From positions 124,001 through 188,000 of the forward strand of contig NZ_MRBL01000016.1 in assembly GCF_001969855.1 (NCBI RefSeq): 64,000 nucleotides of DNA. The letters run 5' to 3'. The position numbers and the translations under genes were made by a program. This DNA is from Bacillus haynesii (GTDB lineage: Bacteria > Bacillota > Bacilli > Bacillales > Bacillaceae). Positions 1-8,107 of the stretch are shown piece after piece. The notes below the pieces were generated by a model. It was not told the DNA's origin. It was given only the letters and a program-made list of their open reading frames with translations, and made no database searches. Numbering within the stretch: position 1 is the stretch's first letter; each line of letters opens with the position of its first letter.

Positions 1-195
1 CCAACAAACAACATAAATACTGTGATTATTGTTATAATTATCATCTTACTTCTCATGAGACAACCCCCAGTAATAAAATATTGACTCGCTATCTGTGATC
101 ATGATGCCACTATATTTTTTCATTTCAAAGCAGACACATTATACCGATTATACAGGGGAAAAGGTTATTTCTGAATATGTAATGAGATTAATAAA

Positions 196-363
196 ATGGA
201 AAAAGATAGATTTAGTTATGGCGCAGTACGTAAAAACTATTACCTTATCTTTGATAAACATAATAGAGAAATTTACATATTAAACATGATTATATGTAAA
301 TCTCCTTATTTTTCTGCTAATGTAAAAGATTTTGATAGGTGTATATTCAATGCTTTCACATGA
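196..363 (+). CDS. possible 55-residue protein of unknown function
   Basis: I do not recognise this frame. It would encode 55 residues of mixed charged and aromatic composition (MEKDRFSYGAVRKNYYLIFD at the start), which looks more like a folded protein than random AT-rich translation. The ribosome site is poor: only a weak AGATTA lies upstream, and the frame is closed by TGA at 172-174. It sits alone in the decayed region, so it may be a remnant of a mobile-element gene rather than a working one. Confidence 0.25.
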   Translation: MEKDRFSYGAVRKNYYLIFDKHNREIYILNMIICKSPYFSANVKDFDRCIFNAFT

Positions 364-1162
364 TTTTTAATGTCTACAATCCATCAAGCAATTGTTTCTT
401 CGTTTTATATCCAGATATTATACTTTATCGACGTTCTGTCTCTCACTCAACATCGATTATGCCCCTATGAAAATATGTCCGCAAGAATATTATTGCAGCA
501 AGAATTTCATTGCAGAATTTGATACTTTTTTCTCCCTCTCTAATAGTTGATATGATAAGGATATTACACAATATCACAACTCATCATGCGATAATAACAT
601 TGAACAAATAAAGATTTATTTTGCACCCCCCCCCTACAACTCCAATACAAATCGTAATATGATATTAACCGTAACAAAGATATAGACAGAAACTTAGCAA
701 GCGAGAAAATAAAAATGAGAAAGAGCGATGTATGAAGAGCTATTTTTTTGAAAAACAACATTGCATATCGTGATATTTATTTTGTGAGAATAGCCATACT
801 AAAACCTTTCTACATGCGAAAAATCACTTCATAAGATGTCTTTGAAAGGAATTATTTGAAAACACTCCCATACAACTAAATACAGAAGTTTGAAACTACT
901 ACATTCATGAATGGAAACCTAAGATGACTTGTTTCAAGCGAGACATACAAGCAGTCTCTAAACATTGTAGTTGATAAAACAGCGAGCAGTATTGACCGTA
1001 AAAGCTGTTATGTAGACTAATGATTGTAAAAACAATCTACTATATATCGCCATGATGGAAGCCTATTCCAGAGCGATTGATAAGCGCCGAGATACCGAAT
1101 ACGAACGGTTAGCGAGATAAATAGAAATAGTGCTTCATTTTTCACAATGGATGCGGTGTGCT

Positions 1163-1217
1163 TGTCGTTGCGTAGCAACGACACCATTCTACCTCCCCAT
1201 ATCTAACAGGGAGGTAG
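1163..1217. repeat. two tandem perfect hairpins
   Basis: The first hairpin has 9-base arms TGTCGTTGC (1163-1171) and GCAACGACA (1175-1183) around a 3-base loop. Six bases later a second has arms CTACCTCCC (1189-1197) and GGGAGGTAG (1209-1217) around an 11-base loop. Neither is followed by a T run on either strand, so they do not look like ordinary terminators. They could be structured RNA, a recombinase or relaxase site, or attenuator stems from the lost element. Confidence 0.55.
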
Positions 1218-1423
1218 GAAATAGAGAATAATAGTATGGAATCCGTTGATACGGTAAGGGAAATGATGTCCTGTGCTGGAATTTTGTGGCGGACATTTGA
1301 GATACATCAAGGAATTGGATAAAAAAGGTGATAAAAAAGACTTTTATATCAGATTGATGGAAGAAACAAAGAGATTTGACTTAGGCATAGATTCTTTTAA
1401 ACAACTAACACTGGATATATCTT

Positions 1424-1828
1424 GTGAAGAAAAATGATATACAAAAAGCTGCGTTTCAAAGATACCTAGAAGCGTCAGGAATTATTAGAAAGTTATTCGG
1501 AAATATTCAGTTAAAAGATATGAATGACATTGTTGTGCAAAGAAAAATTGATGAATACGCAAAGAAGCGTTCTCACAGTACCACTCGCAGCTTGTTAATA
1601 AAAGTCAAAATGGCACTTCGTGACGCTTACGCTCGTGGTTATCTCACGAATGATTTCGCAGAACTTGTCAAACCTCGTGGGAAAGAGTTATCGAAACGAA
1701 ACAAAGCGTTATCCATTACGGACTTCCAAAAGCTAAGAACATATCTACTAGCACACACAGAGGAAGAATTTCATGTGCTCGTCTTAGTAGCTTTAGAAAC
1801 AAGTATGCGAAGAGGAGAATTGGGTTAA
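1424..1828 (+). pseudogene. truncated tyrosine recombinase (phage/ICE integrase)
   Basis: The 134-residue product has the core-binding domain of a phage-type tyrosine recombinase (roughly residues 1-85, helical, with SHSTTRSLLIKVKMALRDAY) and the start of the catalytic domain. It stops at ALETSMRRGELG, the box containing the first catalytic arginine. The later catalytic residues (HxxR and the nucleophilic tyrosine) are absent, so it cannot be active. The usual N-terminal arm-binding domain is also missing; the GTG start at 1424 is only the first start in the frame. The break at about 1828 coincides with the switch to an unrelated gene fragment on the other strand. It marks an old integration or deletion event. 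Confidence 0.7.
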
Positions 1829-2132
1829 CGTAGACACCTTCTTGATGAAGTGAGTCTGCAAAACATAATGTTGTGTCGCGATCTGGAAGAATAATTGGAA
1901 TAATAGGTGATTCACTATGTAATACATTAAGACCTATTTGTTGAATGCCGTCTCTTAAGTACTTTTCGTTTTCGTGTAAATTTTCCTGGATGTCCGGATT
2001 TTTCTCTAGAATATCAATAGCTGCAATTAAACCTCCGATAACTGATAAATGTTTTATTGTGTCGAGTACTTGACTCCCTGTCGACAGTTGTAGGACATCT
2101 CTTTTAACAAACAGAACCATAGAAAAAAGCAC
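1829..2132 (-). pseudogene. C-terminal fragment of a PLP-dependent acyltransferase (KBL/AONS type)
   Basis: The frame reads GGLIAAIDILEKNPDIQENL, then YLRDGIQQIGL, then ESPIIPIILPDRDTTLCFAD and HQEGVYVNP. This is the small C-terminal domain of the glycine C-acetyltransferase / 8-amino-7-oxononanoate synthase family, in the right order. The large PLP-binding domain with the catalytic lysine is missing, and the fragment ends abruptly where the recombinase fragment begins. The open frame runs on into antisense of the recombinase, which is chance. It is a relic, not a gene. No biotin or threonine-degradation genes lie nearby to show which member it was. Confidence 0.6.
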
Positions 2133-2150
2133 CCTGTTTTTGCGGGTGCT
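2120..2150 (-). terminator. rho-independent terminator after yocK
   Basis: Arms AGCACCC (2128-2134) and GGGTGCT (2144-2150) form a stem; read on the minus strand it is followed by six T residues. It touches the yocK stop codon. Confidence 0.8.
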
Positions 2151-2638
2151 TATTTTGAATCCTGCTCCTCATCAAGACGTTCGTAAGCATATGAACGCTT
2201 TTGATCCATCGTTTCTCTGTTTGTCAAATCCTTCATTTGCCGTGTAAATTGCTGGTCATATCCTTCCCCCTCTTGATTTCTTTTTTCTGTTTCAGCTTGA
2301 GTCTCCGCGGTTTTTCTTGCATATGGAACGGCTTCGAGGCGCTCATATGGTATTTCTTGACCTGTTGCTTCACATATTCCGTATGTGCCGTCTTCCAATC
2401 GCTTGAGGGCGTCTTCCACTTCTTTTAATAAATTTCTGTCCGTCTGCCGGAAGGTCTGCTCTCTCATTCGTTCAAAATAAACGCCGGCATGGTCAGCCTG
2501 ATGATTGTCAACTCCGTTTGAAAGCTCTCCCGTTTCTTCCGCCATCGACTGATCTGTTCCTTCTGCAGGGGAAAGGCTTTGTTTTAAGTCAATTAATTTA
2601 TGGTAGAGATGGTCTTTTTGTTTTTGTGTTAATGGCAT
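2150..2638 (-). CDS. yocK: YocK, DksA/TraR-type general stress protein
   Basis: The 162-residue protein matches the DksA/TraR-like YteA/YocK family: a helical coiled-coil half (residues about 1-85, rich in E, Q and R) followed by the zinc-finger region DGTYGICEATGQEIPYERLE. Only one of the usual four zinc cysteines remains (GICEATG), so the finger is probably metal-free, as in other Bacillus stress members. The start is the ATG at 2638, nine bases behind a strong AGGAGGAGG; an upstream in-frame start would lie before that site. Family members are thought to bind RNA polymerase through its secondary channel, but the target here is unknown. Confidence 0.85.
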   Translation of the reverse strand: MPLTQKQKDHLYHKLIDLKQSLSPAEGTDQSMAEETGELSNGVDNHQADHAGVYFERMREQTFRQTDRNLLKEVEDALKRLEDGTYGICEATGQEIPYERLEAVPYARKTAETQAETEKRNQEGEGYDQQFTRQMKDLTNRETMDQKRSYAYERLDEEQDSK

Positions 2639-2700
2639 GGCTGATCCTCCTCCTTTCTTCTTCCTTTCCCGATTTCGTGGGAGAAAAACCCGCCTTTCCA

Positions 2701-2745
2701 AAATAAAAAGGCCGTTCAGACGCGGGCAAGCAGTGAACAGCCTTT
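2701..2745 (-). terminator. terminator after yozO
   Basis: Complementary arms at 2708-2718 and 2734-2745 (AAGGCnGTTCA type, with one mismatch) are followed on the minus strand by TTTTTATTT. It sits just below the yozO stop and just upstream of yocK. Confidence 0.75.
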
Positions 2746-2750
2746 ACGGT

Positions 2751-3095
2751 TTATGCACATAAGTATTTTGATAACAGCGCTTGAATTTCAAGCATGTCGG
2801 TATCCTTCGTAAATTCCAGGTCAAAGATTTTGCTGCTGGTCATCAGAGAAAGAGAACTGTCTGGATTGAACATGCTGACTTCTCTGATCGCAAAGCCTTC
2901 AATCGATCTGTACGGCAGGAAGACGCGGACTTTCTTTTTGGAAAACAGTTTATTATCAAAAAATATAATCCGCTTGTTCGTAAAACATATTTGATCCATT
3001 CTTAGTCTGCAAACCGATTCTATTTTTTCTCCCTCTATAAGCAGTGGTTCAAATTTTTTGCCGTCTGCTGTCTTGCTTGCTGAAAAAACGCCCAA
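2751..3095 (-). CDS. yozO: YozO, PH-domain-like small protein
   Basis: The 114-residue protein resembles the bacterial PH-like domain family: beta-rich with SVCRLRMDQICFTNKRIIFF and VFLPYRSIEGFAIREVSMFN, the typical strand pattern that ends in a helix (MLEIQALLSKYL). No signal peptide or membrane segment is seen. Translation starts at a TTG (3095) six bases behind GAGGGG. It is a single-gene unit with its own terminator. The order yocK-yozO-yozC-dhaS agrees with B. subtilis. Function is unknown; PH-like domains often bind lipids or proteins, but nothing here shows a ligand. Confidence 0.75.
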   Translation of the reverse strand: MGVFSASKTADGKKFEPLLIEGEKIESVCRLRMDQICFTNKRIIFFDNKLFSKKKVRVFLPYRSIEGFAIREVSMFNPDSSLSLMTSSKIFDLEFTKDTDMLEIQALLSKYLCA

Positions 3096-3529
3096 TCAAA
3101 ACCCCTCTTTCTGTGTGTCCAATTTATGTTTATGCACAAGGCAAAGTATGCTGTATGTTACTAATAAGGATACGATAACCCTGATTTATAAACAATTACG
3201 AGCAGATTACATTTCTTTAACTCTCTATGTTTGTTTTTACTATCAATTAATACGCCCGGCGGACGCGTGAGGTTTCATCTTTTTTATCAGTTTTTTCAGC
3301 TTATTTTTTTTGCTATCAAATAAAAGGTGCATAACGGATATAACAAAAAACCGCAGCAAGGTGTTCTGCTTCTGCGGTTCTTTTCTGACGTTATGATGCC
3401 TTTTAGGTACGCTGGCACTTGGTCACACTTTCGATTCAGTCAGCCGATTTTTTATGAAGGTTTTCGGTTTTTGTTCTACTTCCCCATTTGCGGCCGTTTA
3501 TTGGTTATTGATGATCCAGGCGAATGAAT
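3096..3529. other. intergenic region, no gene seen
   Basis: These 434 bases contain many stops in all frames apart from a 66-codon open frame without a ribosome site or recognisable product. The only clear element is the hairpin terminator at 3346-3384. The promoter of yozO should lie in the part next to 3096. Confidence 0.6.
3346..3384 (-). terminator. terminator downstream of yozC
   Basis: Arms CCGCAG (3351-3356) and CTGCGG (3372-3377), lengthened by flanking A/T pairs, are followed on the minus strand by TTTTTTG. It lies about 150 bases below the yozC stop; the plus-strand side also has a short T run. Confidence 0.6.
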
Positions 3530-3739
3530 TCAGGCTTTTACTTCTTCAAAGTATTCTTTGTAATAGCCGCCGACTTTGTTTGTATTATCGATGATAAACA
3601 GAAACTCTTCCGTTTCGTTTTTGACCTCGTATACGTTACCGACGGTCAGCGCTCTGTTGACGATGTACTTTTTGGCATCGGTATGTATGCACTTTACTTT
3701 TTTAATGGTTTTATTGTTCTGCCATTTTTCATGAATCAT
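3530..3739 (-). CDS. yozC: YozC, small conserved Bacillus protein
   Basis: A 69-residue soluble protein (MIHEKWQNNKTIKKVKCIHT at the start; then AKKYIVNRALTVGNVYEVKN and DNTNKVGGYYKEYFEE). It belongs to a small Bacillus family of unknown role whose beta-rich core resembles short barrel folds. The start at 3739 follows AAAGGAG by seven bases; the longer open frame upstream has no ribosome site. The symbol rests on its position between yozO and dhaS and on remembered similarity. Confidence 0.65.
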   Translation of the reverse strand: MIHEKWQNNKTIKKVKCIHTDAKKYIVNRALTVGNVYEVKNETEEFLFIIDNTNKVGGYYKEYFEEVKA

Positions 3740-4006
3740 GTGGATGTCTCCTTTTTCATACGTGTATAGTTTCCATTGTAGCGTTTTTTCGCCGAAATGC
3801 AATGCGCTCTGTCGGCGAATATGATTTTACCAAGCATGAATATTGATTTGGTTTCATTCCCTGTTATAGAATGGTGGTGTATAGTTCCAAAATCAGAAAT
3901 ATATCCCTCTTTCATCCGCGTAATGACCGAATCAAAAGACAAACCAGCACCAAGACAACTCACCCGAAGACAGACCAAAATTTTAAAGGAGGTTTGTTTG
4001 ACAAAC

Positions 4007-5494
4007 ATGAGTTCATTAACGATGCAGGTCAGTAAGAAGCTGGAGTCATTTTTGCAGGGAACAAAGAAGCTCTATATTAACGGGGAATTTGTAGCCAGCG
4101 CCTCAAACAAAACGTTTGAGACCCCAAACCCGGCGACTGGTGAAACGCTCGCCACCTTATATGAAGCAGGTCCCGAGGATGTCGACAAAGCGGTGAAAGC
4201 TGCACGGGAAGCCTTTGACCGCGGTGAGTGGCGGACGATGAACCCGGCTGAAAGAAGCCGGCTGATGTACAAACTCGCCGATCTGATGGAGGAACACAAA
4301 ACGGAACTGGCTCAGCTTGAAACGCTGGATAACGGGAAGCCGATCAGCGAAACGACCGCAGGCGATATTCCGCTGGCAATTGAACATATGCGCTATTATG
4401 CGGGCTGGGCGACGAAAATAACCGGACAGACGATTCCTGTTAACGGACCTTATTTCAACTATACACGACATGAGCCTGTCGGAGTTGTCGGGCAAATTAT
4501 CCCTTGGAACTTCCCGCTTCTGATGGCCATGTGGAAAATGGGAGCCGCCCTTGCAGCCGGATGTACGGTTGTCTTAAAACCGGCTGAACAAACGCCGCTT
4601 TCCGCTCTGTATTTAGCTGAGCTGATCGATGAGGCAGGCTTCCCGAAAGGCGTCATCAACATCATCCCTGGCTTCGGGGAGACGGCCGGAGAAGCGCTGA
4701 CCGATCATGCCCTTGTCGACAAACTGGCATTCACAGGGTCAACGGAAATCGGCAAAAAGATAATGGAGAAAGCGGCCAAATCGGTTAAACGGGTTACCCT
4801 TGAACTCGGCGGAAAGTCGCCGAATATCATCCTCCCTGACGCCGACCTGAAGAAAGCGATTCCAGGCGCACTAACCGGCGTCATGTTCAATCAGGGCCAA
4901 GTTTGCTGTGCGGGATCGCGCGTTTTCATCCATAAAGACCAATATGACAAAGTCGTCGATGAAATGGCCGCTTATTCCAAATCACTCCGCCAAGGTGCTG
5001 GCCTTCATGATGACACGCAAATGGGACCGCTTGTCAGCAAAGAACAGCACGAACGCGTCCTCTCGTATATTGAAAAAGGACGCCAGGAAGGTGCGAAAAT
5101 CGCGGCCGGGGGAACATGCCCTTATGAACAGGGATACTTTGTTTCTCCGACTGTATTCACAAATGTCGAAGATGAGATGACAATAGCAAAAGAAGAAATC
5201 TTCGGTCCTGTTTTGGCAGCGATCCCTTATGAAACGGTAGATGAAGTTATCGAACGGGCCAATCGCAGCGAATACGGCCTTGCTGCGGGCGTATGGACGG
5301 AAAATTTGAAAAACGCCCACTATATCGCCGACCGTCTGCAAGCGGGTACCGTTTGGGTCAACTGCTATAACGCTTTTGACGCCGCATCCCCATTCGGCGG
5401 CTACAAACAGTCAGGACTCGGACGTGAAATGGGCTCATACGCTCTGGATAACTATACAGAAGTAAAGAGCGTCTGGATTCATACAGGCGAATAA
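4007..5494 (+). CDS. dhaS: DhaS, NAD(P)-dependent aldehyde dehydrogenase
   Basis: The 495-residue protein is a full-length aldehyde dehydrogenase. It oxidises aldehydes to acids with NAD(P). It shows the coenzyme-binding stretch GVVGQIIPWNFPLLMAMWK, the glycine motif FTGSTEIGKK, the general-base glutamate in TLELGGKSPN, the nucleophilic cysteine in NQGQVCCAGS (near residue 300) and EEIFGPVL. AAAGGAGG (3986-3993) precedes two starts: TTG at 3998 (five-base spacing) and ATG at 4007; I chose the ATG because known DhaS proteins begin MSSLTMQV, but the TTG is better spaced and would add three residues. It is a single-gene unit ended by the hairpin at 5517. The physiological aldehyde is not known. 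Confidence 0.93.
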   Translation: MSSLTMQVSKKLESFLQGTKKLYINGEFVASASNKTFETPNPATGETLATLYEAGPEDVDKAVKAAREAFDRGEWRTMNPAERSRLMYKLADLMEEHKTELAQLETLDNGKPISETTAGDIPLAIEHMRYYAGWATKITGQTIPVNGPYFNYTRHEPVGVVGQIIPWNFPLLMAMWKMGAALAAGCTVVLKPAEQTPLSALYLAELIDEAGFPKGVINIIPGFGETAGEALTDHALVDKLAFTGSTEIGKKIMEKAAKSVKRVTLELGGKSPNIILPDADLKKAIPGALTGVMFNQGQVCCAGSRVFIHKDQYDKVVDEMAAYSKSLRQGAGLHDDTQMGPLVSKEQHERVLSYIEKGRQEGAKIAAGGTCPYEQGYFVSPTVFTNVEDEMTIAKEEIFGPVLAAIPYETVDEVIERANRSEYGLAAGVWTENLKNAHYIADRLQAGTVWVNCYNAFDAASPFGGYKQSGLGREMGSYALDNYTEVKSVWIHTGE

Positions 5495-5516
5495 CACAAA
5501 ACATGAGTTTCTGCAG

Positions 5517-5543
5517 CCGCCCTGTCGATCAGGGCGGTTTTTT
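5517..5543 (+). terminator. terminator after dhaS
   Basis: Stem CCGCCCT / AGGGCGG around a six-base loop, followed by TTTTTTAT on the plus strand. Confidence 0.9.
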
Positions 5544-5614
5544 ATAAAAATAAACATTTATACATGCATATGGTAAAATAGATGACAGTTTAAGTCGACT
5601 GGAATGATAGAATC

Positions 5615-6862
5615 GTGTATTCTTCCTCTACGGGCAAAACCCTCTGGAAACAAAAAAACTTTAGATACATATGGGCGTCACAAACTGCACAGGCTGTCGG
5701 GTCAATCTTGATGACGATCATTGTCATGGTTGATGTGTTTAAGGAAACGAACTCTGTATTCGGATCCGGTCTGGTTTTGGCTTTATCCTCGTTCGGGAGT
5801 GTATTAGGCGGAGCAATGGCTGCTTTTGCTATTCAGCGTCTCGACCTGCTCCAAACAGCGGCTTGGTCAACATGGTTCAGAGCGGTCTGTGCATTATGCA
5901 TCGGCTTATGCCAATCGCTGGGCTTGCCCTCTTCTATCATTTATCTGCTGCTATTTTTGCAAAGCTTTGTCGGCTCGTGGTATTCCCCCGCACAATTAGG
6001 TTTACTGTATCAAGCGATTAAAAAGCGCGATTACGTGGCTGCGTCGGGAAGCATCGTAACGGTCAACCAGTTTGTTCAGGCGGCAGGCTGGGGGCTCGGC
6101 GGCTATTTAACCGTTTTGGCCCAGACTCATACGTTGACAGTGTTTACAGCAGGACTCTTTTTCATATCAGGGCTTTTAATCAGATTGCCGGATTTCAAAA
6201 AAGCGGTTATCCCTCGTCAAAAAACCCGCACACAATCAGTCTGGCGCACTGTATACAGGAAGAAAACCGTTTTGCTGCTTACGATGATGGACATGTCAGA
6301 AGGTTTAGCAAATGCGGTCTGGACTTCCGCCGTTTTGCTGGCTTTTACGAAAGAGGTCCTGAATAAAGGGGAGGCTTGGTGGGGATTCATCAATGCCGGT
6401 TATTTTTTGGGAGCGATTTTGGGCGGTATTCTCGCTGTGCTCTTTTCCAATCAGCTCAAACAAAGGCTTGGCCTCATGATTGTCTTGGGTTCTGTTTCAA
6501 TGGGAATCACAACGCTTTTATTCGCCTATTCGTCTAACCCCCTCCTTTCGGTCACCCTCTGTATCATGATGGGTCCGCTTTATCAAGTAAGAGATGTCAG
6601 CCAGACGGTTATCCTTCAAGATACGTTGACAGATGAAGAGCGTGCACCGGTTACCGCCGCCAAAAATACCATTTTGGCGGCATGGTCGATCTTAACAATC
6701 GCCATTATGGGGGCTTTGGCGGACTTGATCGGGGTACGAAGCGTATTTATCGCTGCCGCTGTATTATATGCCGGAACAGCCGCTGCCATATTTTTCGTGC
6801 GGGATTTAAGAACGTACAGCCAATCTGCAAGGCAGAAGACGAAAGGGGAAATAGAAGGATAA
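5615..6862 (+). CDS. MFS transporter, efflux type
   Basis: The 415-residue protein has about twelve hydrophobic segments in the two-times-six pattern of the major facilitator superfamily. A central basic loop (KKAVIPRQKTRTQSVWRTVY) separates the halves and the C-terminus is charged. The N-terminal form (FRYIWASQTAQAVGSILMTI) is like the macrolide/multidrug efflux subgroup. It starts with GTG at 5615; the ribosome site (GGAATG) is weak. Its stop overlaps the start region of a small membrane protein, suggesting translational coupling. It is not a gene I associate with this place in B. subtilis, so it may be an insertion specific to this lineage. The substrate cannot be told. Confidence 0.8.
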   Translation: MYSSSTGKTLWKQKNFRYIWASQTAQAVGSILMTIIVMVDVFKETNSVFGSGLVLALSSFGSVLGGAMAAFAIQRLDLLQTAAWSTWFRAVCALCIGLCQSLGLPSSIIYLLLFLQSFVGSWYSPAQLGLLYQAIKKRDYVAASGSIVTVNQFVQAAGWGLGGYLTVLAQTHTLTVFTAGLFFISGLLIRLPDFKKAVIPRQKTRTQSVWRTVYRKKTVLLLTMMDMSEGLANAVWTSAVLLAFTKEVLNKGEAWWGFINAGYFLGAILGGILAVLFSNQLKQRLGLMIVLGSVSMGITTLLFAYSSNPLLSVTLCIMMGPLYQVRDVSQTVILQDTLTDEERAPVTAAKNTILAAWSILTIAIMGALADLIGVRSVFIAAAVLYAGTAAAIFFVRDLRTYSQSARQKTKGEIEG

Positions 6863-6864
6863 AG

Positions 6865-7032
6865 CTGCTGTGGATTTTTCTCATCAACGGTATATTTGGA
6901 GTGATCGTTTTAGAAATAAAAGAAGCTTATTCGATGACAGCGGCGCTGATCGCCGGCGGCCTGTTTTCGGCGGCATTTGCAGCCGTTCAGCAAAGATTGA
7001 AAAATAAAAATGAACAAAGCGGCGCTCAGTAA
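6865..7032 (+). CDS. small membrane protein coupled to the MFS gene
   Basis: The frame encodes about 55 residues: two hydrophobic segments (LLWIFLINGIFGVIVLEIKE, then a stretch ending AGGLFSAAFAAVQQRL) and a charged tail KNKNEQSGAQ. No ATG stands at the beginning; CTG at 6865, CTG at 6868 or even ATA at 6859 would follow the AAAGGGGA at 6842-6849, and GTG at 6901 is an internal option. The frame opens exactly at the stop of the MFS gene, so coupled translation is likely. It may be a partner or a separate last part of the transporter unit. The exact start is uncertain. Confidence 0.45.
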   Translation: MLWIFLINGIFGVIVLEIKEAYSMTAALIAGGLFSAAFAAVQQRLKNKNEQSGAQ

Positions 7033-7057
7033 AATAAAATGCTGCGCGCCCTCCGAT

Positions 7058-7594
7058 TCAGCGGGACATCAGCTCTTCGTATTCCCGCTTCAATATTCCC
7101 ATAATGATTTCATCTGAGTACTGTTCATTCATATAAAGAGCCTCCCTGACCGTTCCTTCCTTTTTAAATCCCGCTTTTTCATACGCTTTCAGCGCGCGGA
7201 TATTGTGTGAAAAGACTTCGAGCTGGAGGCGGTTAAGATCGAGCCTTTCGAAAGCAAACTGCATGGCCAGCCGCACCGCTTCAGAGCCATAGCCTTTGTT
7301 AATATAAGCGGGGCTGTGCAAAGCGATTCTAAACCCCGCTTTTCGATTCGTCCGGTCGATGTCCATTATGGACAGATCGCCTGTCATACGATCGTCCTCC
7401 TTTAAGCAGACGGCAAAATCATAGCGCGTCTCATCGCTTGTGATTCTCTCGTAGTGCTCATAAAGGTCTTCCATCGTAAATTCGCGCGTCGTGCCCGTCA
7501 TATACCTGATGTCTTCATTTTGAACGGCTTTGTAAAAGCTCTCCATATCGCCTTTTTCAACAGGCCTGAGGTAAACCTTGCGGCTCTTGAACAT
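7058..7594 (-). CDS. GNAT N-acetyltransferase, RimJ/RimL type
   Basis: A 178-residue acetyltransferase of the GNAT fold, RimJ/RimL subgroup: N-terminal KVYLRPVEKGDMESFYKAV, the acetyl-CoA loop in INKGYGSEAVRLAMQFAF, and the conserved LQLEVFSHNIRALKAYEKAG with FKKEGTVREALYMN. It would transfer an acetyl group from acetyl-CoA to an amine, either a protein N-terminus or a small molecule. The ATG at 7594 follows GGGGAGGGG. It lies 17 bases downstream of a nucleoside-deaminase-like gene, almost certainly in the same transcript. The pairing suggests a detoxification role, but the substrate is unknown. Confidence 0.8.
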   Translation of the reverse strand: MFKSRKVYLRPVEKGDMESFYKAVQNEDIRYMTGTTREFTMEDLYEHYERITSDETRYDFAVCLKEDDRMTGDLSIMDIDRTNRKAGFRIALHSPAYINKGYGSEAVRLAMQFAFERLDLNRLQLEVFSHNIRALKAYEKAGFKKEGTVREALYMNEQYSDEIIMGILKREYEELMSR

Positions 7595-7611
7595 CGACTG
7601 CCCCTCCCCTG

Positions 7612-8013
7612 CTACTTTTGATACGCGGCAAACCAATGGTATGGCTGTATTTCCTTTAAAGATTGATAAACCAGACGCCCATCCGGTACAGTTACGGCTG
7701 CTTTAAGATCCGGGCCCCAATAAAAAAGTCTTTCCTGGCATACCCCGCACGGCGTTAATACCTTGCATTCGGAATGTTCATCATCTCTCGCAACACAAAC
7801 AGAGTGCGTAATTTTCGCCTGATACTTATGGGCTTCGAGAATAGCGCCCGTTTCAATGCATAATTCTGTTGAAGCGTTGATTACTTCCGGAGCTACGCTC
7901 GTTAAGATTCTTCCGTCTTCGGTATACGTGGCGGCTGCCCCGCCCCATCCGGTCGGATACCTCTTTTTGATCAAATCGACTGCTGTATCATACAGCATCT
8001 GTTCAACATTCAT
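7612..8013 (-). CDS. cytidine/blasticidin-S deaminase-like protein
   Basis: The 133-residue protein has the zinc signature of the cytidine deaminase superfamily: NASTELCIETGAILEAHKYQ in place of the usual HAE or CAE motif (cysteine as zinc ligand, glutamate as proton shuttle), and LTPCGVCQERLFYW with the PCxxC ligands. Length and the C-terminal ELIP-like end (KEIQPYHWFAAYQK) are closer to blasticidin-S deaminase than to housekeeping Cdd. It would deaminate a cytosine nucleoside or nucleoside analogue. The ATG at 8013 has GGGGGAT eight bases upstream. It is the first gene of a likely two-gene unit with the acetyltransferase. Confidence 0.7.
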   Translation of the reverse strand: MNVEQMLYDTAVDLIKKRYPTGWGGAAATYTEDGRILTSVAPEVINASTELCIETGAILEAHKYQAKITHSVCVARDDEHSECKVLTPCGVCQERLFYWGPDLKAAVTVPDGRLVYQSLKEIQPYHWFAAYQK

Positions 8014-8107
8014 TCTGCAACATCCCCCAACCATTGTTTCTAAGGTCTCTCTTTTTACAATACCTGATATTGGAACGGAGGTAAATGAAGATGTTTAAGA
8101 CGAATTC

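Larger units (their letters stand above)
1..1423. other. AT-rich decayed region, probably a mobile-element scar
   Basis: This stretch is clearly richer in A and T than the rest of the window and carries no normal-sized gene. It holds one 55-codon open frame at 196-363, a run of consecutive C residues near 630, two strong hairpins at 1163-1217, and short coding-like scraps such as a 22-residue tail (reading MMEAYSRAIDKRRDTEYERL) ending near 1120. With the cut-off recombinase gene that follows, I infer an old prophage or integrative element that has largely decayed. Which element it was cannot be told from the sequence alone. Confidence 0.45.

Noticed and set aside
564..761. 65-codon minus-strand frame rich in hydrophobic residues.
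   Set aside because: Composition follows the local AT richness, no ribosome site, contains the run of C residues; no family resemblance.
3327..3527. 66-codon plus-strand frame across the yozC terminator region.
   Set aside because: It spans a terminator hairpin, has no ribosome site and no recognisable product.
5615..7032. Idea that the MFS gene and the small downstream frame are one gene split by a frameshift.
   Set aside because: The MFS protein already has a full twelve-segment length and a charged C-terminus.
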